DNA from: Silvimonas sp.
Lineage (GTDB): Bacteria > Pseudomonadota > Gammaproteobacteria > Burkholderiales > Chitinibacteraceae
Direction of reading: 5' to 3'
DNA length: 18,297 nt
Assembly (NCBI GenBank): GCA_030151005.1
Contig: JASLES010000334.1
Span: 1 to 18,297, forward strand
Shown: piece by piece, positions 1 through 7,641 of the stretch
Layout of the letters: the number at the start of each line of letters is the position of its first letter
Numbering within the stretch: position 1 is the stretch's first letter
Program-made: the position numbers and the translations under genes
Notes under the pieces: generated by a model
Databases searched by the model: none
Seen by the model: only the letters and a program-made list of their open reading frames with translations
Told to the model about the DNA's origin: nothing

Positions 1-780
1 CGCGAAATCGCCATCAAGTTTGCCGGAGTGGATCCGATCAAGGACCCGATTCCGGTTGAGCCAACCACCCACTACATGATGGGCGGTATTCCGGCCAACT
101 ATAAGGCTGAAGTGGTCGCACCGCAGGGCGATAACCCGGAAGTGCGCGTCAACGGTTTCTACGCAGCGGGCGAGTGCGCATGTGCATCGGTTCACGGTGC
201 CAACCGCCTGGGAACCAACTCGCTGCTGGATCTGGTGGTGTTCGGTAAATCTGCCGGCAACAGCATGATCGAGTTCATCCGCAACGAACGCAAAGACTGG
301 AAGCCGCTGCCGGAAAACGCTGCCGACTTCTCGCTGGCCCGTCTGGCCCGTCTGGAAAACCAGACCGGTGGCGAAGAAGTGGCCGACGTGCGCGCCGCCA
401 TGCAAAAGTGCGTGCAACTGCGCGCTGGCGTGTTCCGCAATGACGAGAACCTCGCCAAAGGTGTGGTAGAGATCAAAGAGATCGCCGAGCGTGCCAAGCG
501 TACCCAGATCAAGGACAAGTCCAAAGTCTGGAACACGGCCCGTACCGAGGCGCTGGAACTGGACAACCTGATCGAAGTGGCGGTTGCGACCTTGATCTCG
601 GCCGAGGCCCGCAAGGAATCGCGCGGCGCCCACGCCCAGGATGATCACCCGGATCGCCACGATGACGAATGGATGAAGCACACCCTGTACGACGGCCAGA
701 ACCGCACGCTGTCTTACAAGCCAGTGCATACCAAGCCGCTGTCGGTTGAATACATCGCTCCGCAAAAGCGCGTTTATTGA
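1..780 (+). CDS. sdhA: Succinate dehydrogenase flavoprotein subunit (3' part, 5' end outside window)
   Basis: The frame is open from base 1 to the TGA at 778-780 and gives the last 259 residues of an SdhA of normal C-terminal length. Seen: the PTTHYMMGGIP block, whose His (fragment residue 24) matches the substrate-binding His354 of E. coli SdhA, and the GECACASVHGANRLGTNSLL block, whose Arg matches Arg399 and which also contacts FAD. The C-terminal half is the helical and capping region, ending SVEYIAPQKRVY. By family knowledge, SdhA oxidises succinate to fumarate on a covalently bound FAD, on the cytoplasmic face of complex II. The FAD-linked His and catalytic Arg286 equivalents lie upstream of the window, as presumably do sdhC and sdhD. 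sdhB follows after 20 bases, so the two are co-transcribed. Confidence 0.97.
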   Translation, partial: REIAIKFAGVDPIKDPIPVEPTTHYMMGGIPANYKAEVVAPQGDNPEVRVNGFYAAGECACASVHGANRLGTNSLLDLVVFGKSAGNSMIEFIRNERKDWKPLPENAADFSLARLARLENQTGGEEVADVRAAMQKCVQLRAGVFRNDENLAKGVVEIKEIAERAKRTQIKDKSKVWNTARTEALELDNLIEVAVATLISAEARKESRGAHAQDDHPDRHDDEWMKHTLYDGQNRTLSYKPVHTKPLSVEYIAPQKRVY

Positions 781-800
781 TTGGCGAGAGTACACAGACC

Positions 801-1502
801 ATGAAAATGCATTTCCAGCTGTACCGTTACAACCCGGACGTGGACGCCAAGCCCTACATGCAGGACTACCACGTCGAACTGGAACCGTCTGACAAAAAGC
901 TGCTGGACGCGCTGGTGCGCCTCAAGGCCGTGGACGACACCCTGAGTTTTCGCCGCTCTTGCCGTGAAGGCGTGTGCGGTTCGGATGCCATGAACATTAA
1001 TGGCAAGAACGGTCTGGCCTGTATTACTGACCTGACCGAACTCAAGCAGCCGGTGCAGATTCGCCCGCTGCCGGGTTTGCCGGTGATCCGCGATCTGATC
1101 GTGGACATGACCCAGTTCTTCAAGCAATACCACTCGATCAAACCGTACGTGATCAACAACGACCCGGCACCGGAGCGTGAGCGTCTGCAATCGCCGGAAG
1201 ACCGGGAAGAACTGGACGGTCTGTACGAGTGTATTCTGTGCGCCTGTTGTTCTACGTCTTGCCCGTCTTTCTGGTGGAACCCGGACAAGTTTGTGGGCCC
1301 GGCTGGTTTGCTGGCAGCGTACCGCTTTATTGCTGATACGCGCGACACCGCCATCAACGAGCGTCTGGACAATCTGGAAGACCCGTATCGCCTGTTCCGT
1401 TGCCACACCATCATGAACTGCGTGGATGTGTGCCCGAAGCATCTGAATCCGACCAAGGCGATTGGCAAGATCAAGGATTTGATGCTTAAGCGCGTGGTGT
1501 GA
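801..1502 (+). CDS. sdhB: Succinate dehydrogenase iron-sulfur subunit
   Basis: A 233-residue protein of the usual SdhB length. It carries electrons from FAD in SdhA to ubiquinone at the membrane anchor through three Fe-S clusters. Ligands are visible in order: [2Fe-2S] Cys54, Cys59, Asp62 and Cys74 (SCREGVCGSD...LAC, with Asp as in E. coli); [4Fe-4S] Cys144, Cys147, Cys150 with Cys211; and [3Fe-4S] Cys154, Cys201, Cys207 by family alignment (CILCACCSTSCP and CHTIMNCVDVCP). The start is taken as ATG at 801, preceded by a purine-rich GGCGAGAG at 783-790. ATG at 807 (MHFQLYRYN) is an alternative that would fit family N-termini equally well. The gene lies 20 bases after sdhA. A palindromic repeat follows before sdhE. 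Confidence 0.96.
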   Translation: MKMHFQLYRYNPDVDAKPYMQDYHVELEPSDKKLLDALVRLKAVDDTLSFRRSCREGVCGSDAMNINGKNGLACITDLTELKQPVQIRPLPGLPVIRDLIVDMTQFFKQYHSIKPYVINNDPAPERERLQSPEDREELDGLYECILCACCSTSCPSFWWNPDKFVGPAGLLAAYRFIADTRDTAINERLDNLEDPYRLFRCHTIMNCVDVCPKHLNPTKAIGKIKDLMLKRVV

Positions 1503-1513
1503 GGGGCTACTGC

Positions 1514-1610
1514 GCAACGCCATGCTGAATCCCGGCGGTCCTCGCAATCCTCACGTACTTGCATGTACGTTCCGGTTGCTGTGGTCCGGCGAAATCCAGC
1601 CTGACGTTGC
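1514..1610. repeat. 97-base imperfect palindrome (REP-like intergenic element)
   Basis: The arms read inward from GCAACG (1514-1519) to CGTTGC (1605-1610). The core ACGTAC-TTGCAT-GTACGT (1553-1570) is nearly a perfect 18-base palindrome. Between core and ends the two halves remain complementary with scattered mismatches (for example GGCGGTCC against GGTCCGGC, and GCTGAATCC against AATCCAGC). It lies entirely in the sdhB-sdhE gap. This is the architecture of dispersed REP/BIME-type elements or of a large mRNA hairpin. Whether it is dispersed in the genome cannot be told from one copy. Confidence 0.6.
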
Positions 1611-1692
1611 TCGCTACGCCCGAGGCGATGCTGGTGAGTGGTGGTCTGCATTGCCAAGGCGTTGAATGAATGTTTTTGCAGGACTGAGAGCA

Positions 1693-1935
1693 GTGGACGA
1701 AGTAGAAAAGAAACGCATCGTCTGGCGTTCACGCCGGGGGTTGCTGGAGCTGGATATCCAGCTGGAGCGCTTTGTGCGCGACGTGCTGCCCGGCTTTAGT
1801 GACGCTGAATGGTTAGCCTATTCGCAGATGTTGTTGCTCTCGGATAACGATTTGCTGGATTACCTGAACGGCAAGGCGCAGTGCCCGGATCAAGGCCTTG
1901 TGCCGATGATCGAACGGGTTCGTGCCCAACGATAG
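1693..1935 (+). CDS. sdhE: FAD assembly factor SdhE (succinate dehydrogenase flavinylation factor)
   Basis: A small acidic protein of 80 residues when read from GTG at 1693. By family knowledge, SdhE binds SdhA and promotes covalent attachment of FAD. Seen: the RGLLELD block with the family RGxxE motif. With the GTG start these residues fall at Arg15, Gly16 and Glu19, exactly the E. coli numbering, and Trp11 also aligns. An AGGA lies at 1680-1683. An in-frame ATG at 1666 would add nine residues (MNVFAGLRA) and also has a purine-rich stretch upstream, so it cannot be excluded. Its place between sdhB and gltA is typical for Neisseriales. The frame ends TAG 1933-1935, 56 bases before gltA. Confidence 0.9.
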   Translation: MDEVEKKRIVWRSRRGLLELDIQLERFVRDVLPGFSDAEWLAYSQMLLLSDNDLLDYLNGKAQCPDQGLVPMIERVRAQR

Positions 1936-1991
1936 TTTAGATACACGGTCTGGCCCCAAGTGGGCTGGATGCAAACCAGGAGCTTGTAAAC

Positions 1992-3275
1992 ATGGCAGAA
2001 AGCAAAGTTACTCTGACTTACACCGGCGGCACCATTGACCTGCCGGTCCAGTCGGGCACGCTGGGTCCCGATGTAGTAGATATCCGCACGTTCTCCAAGA
2101 CCGGGATGTTTACCTATGATCCGGGTTTCCTGGCAACCGCCTCGTGCGAATCCGCGATTACCTTTATTGATGGTGATCAGGGCCAGCTTTACTACCGTGG
2201 TTACCCGATTGAGCAACTGGCAGAGCATTCGGATTACCTGGAAACCTGCTATCTGCTGATTTTCGGCGAGCTGCCGAACGCCGAGCAGAAGGCCGATTTC
2301 GTCAAGACGGTGACCCGTCACACCATGGTGCACGACCAGATGACCCGTTTCTTCCAGGGTTTCCGTCGTGATGCACACCCGATGGCGATGATGGTTGGCG
2401 TCACCGGTGCCTTGTCTGCGTTCTACCAGGACAGCCTGGACATCAACAATCCGCGTCACCGCGAAGTGACCATGTACCGTCTGATCTCCAAGATCCCGAC
2501 GATCGCGGCCATGTGTTATCGCTACAGCAAGGGTCTGCCGTTCAACTACCCGAAGAACGACCTCTCTTACGCGGCCAACTTCCTGCAAATGATGTTTGCT
2601 ACCCCGTGCGAAGAGTACAAGCCCAACCCGGTGCTGGTGCGCGCGCTGGATCGCATCTTCACGCTGCACGCCGATCACGAACAAAACGCTTCGACCTCGA
2701 CCGTGCGTCTGGCTGGCTCTTCGGGCGCCAACCCGTTTGCATGTATCGCCGCCGGTATCGCTTGCCTGTGGGGTCCGTCCCACGGTGGCGCCAATGAAGC
2801 CGTGCTGAAAATGCTGGATGAAATTGGCTCGGTCGAAAACGTGCCGGCCTTTATGGAAGGCGTGAAGAACAAGACGCACAAGCTGATGGGCTTTGGTCAC
2901 CGTGTTTACAAAAACATGGACCCGCGTGCCGCCATCATGAAAAAGACCTGCGACGACGTGCTCAAAGAACTGGGCCTGGAAAACGACCCCAAGTTCAAGC
3001 TGGCCATGGCGCTGGAAAAAATTGCGCTGGAAGACCCGTACTTCATCGAACGCAAGCTGTACCCGAACGTCGACTTCTACTCCGGCATCGTACTGACCGC
3101 GCTGAATATCCCGGTTTCCATGTTCACCGTGATCTTCGCCCTGGCCCGTACCGTAGGCTGGATCAGCCACTGGAACGAAATGATCTCCGATCCGGGCATG
3201 AAGATCGGCCGTCCGCGTCAGCTGTACACCGGTTCGCCGCGTCGGGATTACGTGCCGGTTGAGAGCCGCAAGTAA
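1992..3275 (+). CDS. gltA: Citrate synthase (type I, hexameric-type length)
   Basis: A 427-residue protein that condenses acetyl-CoA and oxaloacetate to citrate, the entry step of the TCA cycle. Catalytic residues are visible: His264 in WGPSHGGANEA, His303 in MGFGHRVYKNMDPRA, and Asp361 in PNVDFYSGI. These match His264, His305 and Asp362 of E. coli GltA. GRPRQLYTG near the C-terminus is also standard. The length and N-terminal domain match the Gram-negative allosteric (NADH-sensitive) class, although NADH sensitivity itself cannot be read off. The ATG at 1992 has an AGGAG at 1978-1982. The gene sits between sdhE and sucA, and a pair of GC-rich hairpins follows the stop. Confidence 0.98.
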   Translation: MAESKVTLTYTGGTIDLPVQSGTLGPDVVDIRTFSKTGMFTYDPGFLATASCESAITFIDGDQGQLYYRGYPIEQLAEHSDYLETCYLLIFGELPNAEQKADFVKTVTRHTMVHDQMTRFFQGFRRDAHPMAMMVGVTGALSAFYQDSLDINNPRHREVTMYRLISKIPTIAAMCYRYSKGLPFNYPKNDLSYAANFLQMMFATPCEEYKPNPVLVRALDRIFTLHADHEQNASTSTVRLAGSSGANPFACIAAGIACLWGPSHGGANEAVLKMLDEIGSVENVPAFMEGVKNKTHKLMGFGHRVYKNMDPRAAIMKKTCDDVLKELGLENDPKFKLAMALEKIALEDPYFIERKLYPNVDFYSGIVLTALNIPVSMFTVIFALARTVGWISHWNEMISDPGMKIGRPRQLYTGSPRRDYVPVESRK

Positions 3276-3303
3276 GGCATTCACTAGATGTAAACAGTAG
3301 TAC

Positions 3304-3356
3304 CACGGTCCGCGGGCGCGGACCGTGTGCAAGGCCCCCGGCCGGGCAGACCGGGG
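3304..3356 (+). terminator. Tandem GC-rich stem-loops between gltA and sucA (possible attenuator)
   Basis: Hairpin 1 has a perfect 10-bp stem, CACGGTCCGC (3304-3313) with GCGGACCGTG (3318-3327), and a GGGC loop. Hairpin 2 pairs CCCCGG (3336-3341) with CCGGGG (3351-3356) around a nine-base loop. Neither is followed by a T run, so full intrinsic termination is unlikely. Partial termination, RNA processing or 3'-end protection of the gltA message are possible. Confidence 0.45.
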
Positions 3357-3384
3357 CAGTTAGAGTGACAGGACACTGGCCATC

Positions 3385-6209
3385 ATGAAACGAGAGCTGG
3401 AACAGCTAGCATTGAATTCCCATTTGTTCGGCGGCAATGCCCCCTTTGTGGAGGACTTGTACGAACAATATCTGGAGGACCCCAACCTGGTTGATCCGGG
3501 CTGGCGTACCTACTTCGACAAACTCCAGCAATTGCCTGGGGCAACGGCCCGCGATATTCCGCGCGCGCCCATCGAAGAGTCGTTCCGCCGCCTGGCCCGC
3601 CAGCCGCGTGCCATGGCTGTGCACGCTTCGGTGGCCGAAGACTCCGTCTCGCGCAAGCAGGTGGAAGTGTTGCGCATGATGCAGGCCTATCGCCTGCTGG
3701 GCAGCCGCAATGCCACGCTGGACCCGCTGTGCACATGGACACAGACTACGTCGAAGAACTCGACCCCAAATTCTACGGTTTCACCGAAGCCGATATGGCG
3801 CTGACATTTGGCACCAATATCAAATCGATGGAACGCGCCTCGCTCTCTGAAGTCATTGCTTTTGCCAAGCAGACCTACTGCGGCAATATCGGCCTTGAGT
3901 TCATGCACATGACCAATTCCGAAGCCCGCAAGTGGGTGCTGGAATACTTTGAAGAACGCCGCTCTACGCCGTCGTTCAACAAAGAGCAGAAGCTGCGCAT
4001 CCTCAAGCAAGTGACCGCGGCTGAGACGCTGGAACAATACCTGCACAAGAAATACGTCGGCCAGAAGCGTTTCTCGCTGGAAGGCGGCGATTCGATGATC
4101 CCGGCCATGGATTATCTGGTGCAGATGGCCGGCGAGCAGGGCATCCAGGAAATGGTAATCGGCATGGCCCACCGTGGCCGCCTGAATATGCTGGTCAACA
4201 TTCTGGGCAAACAGCCGCGCGACCTGTTCAGCGAGTTTGAAGGTCGTCCGACCACCGAACTGCCATCTGGTGACGTGAAGTACCACAATGGTTTCTCGGC
4301 CGACATCCCGACACCGGGCGGCCCGATTCACCTGTCGCTGGCGTTTAACCCGTCCCACCTGGAAATCGTTAACCCGGTGGTAGAAGGTTCTGTCCGTGCG
4401 CGCCAGCAACGCCGCCAGGATCGCACCGGTGACCAGGTGCTGCCGGTGCTGATCCACGGTGACTCGGCCTTTATTGGTCTGGGTACCAACCAGGGCACGT
4501 TCAATCTGTCGCACACCCGTGGCTACGGCACGGGCGGTACGGTGCATCTGGTGGTCAACAACCAGATCGGCTTTACCACCTCCGACACGCGTGACACCCG
4601 CTCTACGCTGTACTGTACCGACATCGCCAAGATGGTCGAAGCGCCGATCTTCCACGTAAACGGAGATGATCCGGAAGCCGTGTGTTTTGTAGTGCACGCC
4701 GCCATGGAATACCGTCGCGTGTTCAAGAAAGACGTGGTGGTGGATATCGTCTGCTTCCGCAAGCACGGCCACAACGAGGCGGATGATCCGTACCTCACCC
4801 AGCCGATGATGTACAAGCGCATTGCCGCCCACCCGGGCGTGCGCCAGAAGTATGCCGACAAACTGATCCGCGAAGGCGTGGTGCAAGCCGAACAGACCGA
4901 TGCGCTGATCACCGCCTATCGCGCTGCGCTGGATAAGGGTGAGCACGTTGAGCAGACCTCGCTGACCGACTACAAGCGTTCTTACGCCATCGACTTCAGC
5001 CGCTACATGGGTACGCACTGGCGTCATCCGGTGGTGACCTCGGTACCGCAGGCCGATCTGCAGCGCCTGACCGAGAAATTCACCACGGTGCCGGATGGCT
5101 TCAAGTTGCACCGTACGGTTGAGAAGGTGGTGGCAGATCGTCGCGAGATGGCCGCAGGCAATCTGAATATCGATTACGGTATGGCTGAACATCTGGCCTA
5201 TGCCACGCTGCTGACTGAAGGCTACGCCGTGCGTATTTCCGGTGAAGACTCGGGTCGCGGTACCTTCAACCACCGTCATGCGGTGTTCCACGACCAGAAT
5301 CGTGAGCGTTGGGACCAGGGCGTGTACGTGCCGCTGCAAAACCTGTCTGATAATCAGGCGCACTTTGCGGTGATCGACTCCATCCTGAACGAAGAAGCTG
5401 TACTGGCCTTTGAATACGGCTACGCCTCTTCTGCGCCAGATGAACTGGTGATCTGGGAAGCGCAGTTCGGTGACTTTGCCAACGGTGCGCAAGTGGTGAT
5501 CGACCAGTTCATTGCCTCTGGCGAAACCAAGTGGGGCCGTCTGTGTGGCCTGACCATGATGCTGCCGCACGGCTACGACGGTGCGGGTCCTGAGCATTCG
5601 TCCGCTCGCGTGGAGCGTTTCCTGCAGTTGTGCGCCGAGCACAACATCCAGGTGGTGCAACCGACCGAAGCCAGCCAGGTGTTCCACATGCTGCGCCGTC
5701 AGATGGTGCGCCCGGTGCGTAAACCGCTGATCGTGATCATGAGCAAGCGCCTGTTGAAGGCCAAGAATGCGGCCAGCCCGATCGAACAATTCACCAGCGG
5801 CGAATTCCGCAACGTGATTGGCGATACCGCCGGTCTGGATGCCAAGAAGGTCAAGCGCGTGGTGGCGTGTGCCGGTCAGGTGTATTACGACCTGGATAAC
5901 GCCCGCCGTGAGCGCGAGATCAAGGACATTGCCATTGTCCGCGTTGAGCAGCTGTACCCGTTCCCGACTGAAGAATTGCAGGCAGAAATGGAGAAGTACC
6001 CCAATGCCCGCGAACTGGTCTGGGTACAGGAAGAGCCGCGCAACCAGGGCGCATGGCACCAGATCCGCCATCGTCTGGAAAGCGTAACCACGCAAAAGCA
6101 GACGCTGCGTTATGCCGGTCGCCCGTCGTCCGCCTCGCCGGCCGTGGGTTACATGAGCAAGCACACCGCGCAGCTCAAGGCCTTCCTGGACGACGCACTT
6201 ACCCTTTAA
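3385..6209 (+). CDS. sucA: 2-oxoglutarate dehydrogenase E1 component, interrupted by an apparent one-base deletion
   Basis: E1o, the thiamine-diphosphate enzyme that decarboxylates 2-oxoglutarate and passes the succinyl group to the lipoyl arm of SucB. Codons 1-115 run in one frame from ATG 3385 (AGGA at 3370-3373) to LDPL at 3718-3729. The rest (HMDTDYVEELDPKFYG... to TAA 6207-6209) is in the -1 frame. Restoring one base near 3730 gives about 941 residues, normal for SucA. Seen: LNSHLFGGNAPFVEDLYEQYL at the E2-binding N-terminus, IGMAHRGRLNMLVN, the ThDP/Mg region HGDSAF...LVVNNQIGFTTS, KHGHNEADDPYLTQPMMY, and the transketolase-like C-terminal domain with EAQFGDFANGAQ. The first frame, left uncorrected, stops at 3804. 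An internal GTG 3729 or ATG 3735 could start a form lacking the E2-binding segment. Sequencing error is the likeliest cause, because no other damage is seen. Confidence 0.93.
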
Positions 6210-6218
6210 TCATTCCAT

Positions 6219-6247
6219 ACGCGGCAGGCACACAAGGCCTGCCGCGT
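6219..6247 (+). other. Perfect 11-bp stem-loop between sucA and sucB
   Basis: ACGCGGCAGGC (6219-6229) pairs completely with GCCTGCCGCGT (6237-6247) around a seven-base loop. It starts ten bases after the sucA stop. Only a short TCTTGTT follows rather than a T run, so it is more likely an mRNA stabiliser, processing site or weak attenuator than a full terminator. Confidence 0.55.
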
Positions 6248-6289
6248 CTTGTTACACCGACGAACAAGAATCAATTGGAGAAGTAACCC

Positions 6290-7531
6290 ATGATCATTGA
6301 AATCAAAGTCCCGCAATTGCCGGAATCCGTTGCTGAAGCCACCCTGTTGCAATGGAAGAAAAAAGAAGGCGAAGCGGTTGCCCGTGACGAAACGCTGATC
6401 GATCTGGAAACCGACAAGGTCGTGCTGGAAATCCCGGCACCGCAAGCCGGTGTGCTGGTGTCCATCGTCAAGCATGAAGGCGACAACGTGGGCAGCAACG
6501 AAGTGATCGCAACGATTGATACCGAAGCCAAGGCCGCAGGCGCCGCGCCGGCACCGGCCGCAGCACCGGCTGCACAAGTGACTGAAGATAAAAAGCGCGT
6601 TGCTGACGCTGCGCAAGCGCATGGCGTGGAAGCCTCGGCCGTTGGTTTTGGCACCGCCGTAATGCCCGCTGCCAAGAAACTGGCCGCTGATGCCGGCGTC
6701 GATGCCAGCCAGGTTGCCGGGTCCGGCCGTGGTGGCCGTGTACTCAAGGAAGATGTCCAGGCCGCAATCGCCTCGGGTAACAAGCCCGCCGCTGCGCCTG
6801 CCGTACCCGCGTATGTGTTGCCGCAGGGCGATCGCCAGGAACAACGCGTGGCCATGAGCCGTCTGCGTCAGCGCGTTGCCGAGCGTCTGCTGGAATCGCA
6901 ACAGACCAACGCCATCCTCACCACCTTCAATGAAGTGAACATGAAACCGGTGATGGATCTGCGTAACAAGTACAAAGATCGCTTTGAGAAAGAACACGGT
7001 GTGAAGCTGGGCTTCATGGGCTTCTTTGTGAAGGCCGCCGTGCATGCGCTGAAGAAGTATCCGATCGTGAACGCGTCGGTTGATGGTAACGAGATCGTCT
7101 ACCACGGCTATTACGATATCGGCGTGGCCGTGGGTAGCCCGCGTGGTCTGGTGGTGCCGATCATTCGCAATGCGGACCAGCTGAGCCTGGCCGACATCGA
7201 AAAAACCATCGCTGACTTCGGCAAGCGTGCCCAGGAAGGCAAGCTGACCGTGGAAGAACTCACTGGCGGCACGTACACCATCTCCAACGGCGGCACCTTC
7301 GGCTCCATGATGTCCACCCCGATTATCAACCCGCCGCAATCTGCGATTCTGGGCATGCATGCCACCAAGGAACGCGCTGTGGTTGAGAACGGTGAAGTGG
7401 TCGTGCGTCCGATGATGTATCTGGCCCAGTCCTACGATCACCGCATCATTGACGGCCGCGAAGCCGTGCTGAGCCTTGTGGCGATCAAGGAAGCGATCGA
7501 AGACCCGTCGCGTCTGATCCTGGATATTTGA
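6290..7531 (+). CDS. sucB: 2-oxoglutarate dehydrogenase E2, dihydrolipoamide succinyltransferase
   Basis: A 413-residue core subunit that receives the succinyl group on its lipoyl lysine and transfers it to CoA. Domains in order: one lipoyl domain (residues 1-77) with ETDKVVLE, Lys43 being the lipoylated residue; an Ala/Pro-rich flexible linker (about 78-100); a peripheral-subunit-binding domain (about 110-160, MPAAKKLAADAGVDASQV...GRGGRVLKEDV); and a catalytic acyltransferase domain from about 180 to the end, with the active-site SYDHRIIDG (His384). A single lipoyl domain and this length are standard for SucB. The start ATG 6290 has GGAGAAG at 6277-6283. It stands 80 bases after sucA. lpdA follows, so the three components of the complex are encoded together. 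Confidence 0.98.
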   Translation: MIIEIKVPQLPESVAEATLLQWKKKEGEAVARDETLIDLETDKVVLEIPAPQAGVLVSIVKHEGDNVGSNEVIATIDTEAKAAGAAPAPAAAPAAQVTEDKKRVADAAQAHGVEASAVGFGTAVMPAAKKLAADAGVDASQVAGSGRGGRVLKEDVQAAIASGNKPAAAPAVPAYVLPQGDRQEQRVAMSRLRQRVAERLLESQQTNAILTTFNEVNMKPVMDLRNKYKDRFEKEHGVKLGFMGFFVKAAVHALKKYPIVNASVDGNEIVYHGYYDIGVAVGSPRGLVVPIIRNADQLSLADIEKTIADFGKRAQEGKLTVEELTGGTYTISNGGTFGSMMSTPIINPPQSAILGMHATKERAVVENGEVVVRPMMYLAQSYDHRIIDGREAVLSLVAIKEAIEDPSRLILDI

Positions 7532-7557
7532 TCTGAGGTGTGAGGAGGGCGGGGTGT

Positions 7558-7613
7558 GGTGTAACCCTCGCCGTCCTTGATGCATCACTGGTTCTGGCGT
7601 GCGGGGTTACACC
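7558..7613 (+). other. Long stem-loop between sucB and lpdA
   Basis: GGTGTAACCC (7558-7567) and GGGTTACACC (7604-7613) are perfect inverted repeats. Inside them CGCC (7569-7572) can pair with GGCG (7596-7599), extending the stem across a small asymmetric bulge and leaving a 23-base loop. It sits between the sucB stop (7531) and the lpdA start (7642). There is no T run after it. The role is unknown: candidates are RNA processing, attenuation or a protein-binding dyad. Confidence 0.5.
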
Positions 7614-7641
7614 TCTGCCTGCACGCTTCACAGGTAAAAAC

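Noticed and set aside
3720..3740. Programmed -1 frameshifting in sucA
   Set aside because: Reading back one base after CTG 3727-3729 would restore the frame with the right length. However, there is no X-XXY-YYZ slippery heptamer, and SucA is not known to use recoding.
3687..6164. An 825-codon open frame on the - strand opposite sucA
   Set aside because: It is antisense to a clearly conserved enzyme and shows no recognisable domain. High-GC codon usage leaves the opposite frame open. The same applies to long - strand frames at 1890-3332, 6206-7588, 7585-9033, 9133-10257 and 10305-11255.
7540..7641. An N-terminal extension of LpdA starting at GTG 7540
   Set aside because: The extra 34 residues translate the intergenic stem-loop and match no lipoamide dehydrogenase N-terminus. 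ATG 7642 starts the protein directly before the FAD-binding strand.
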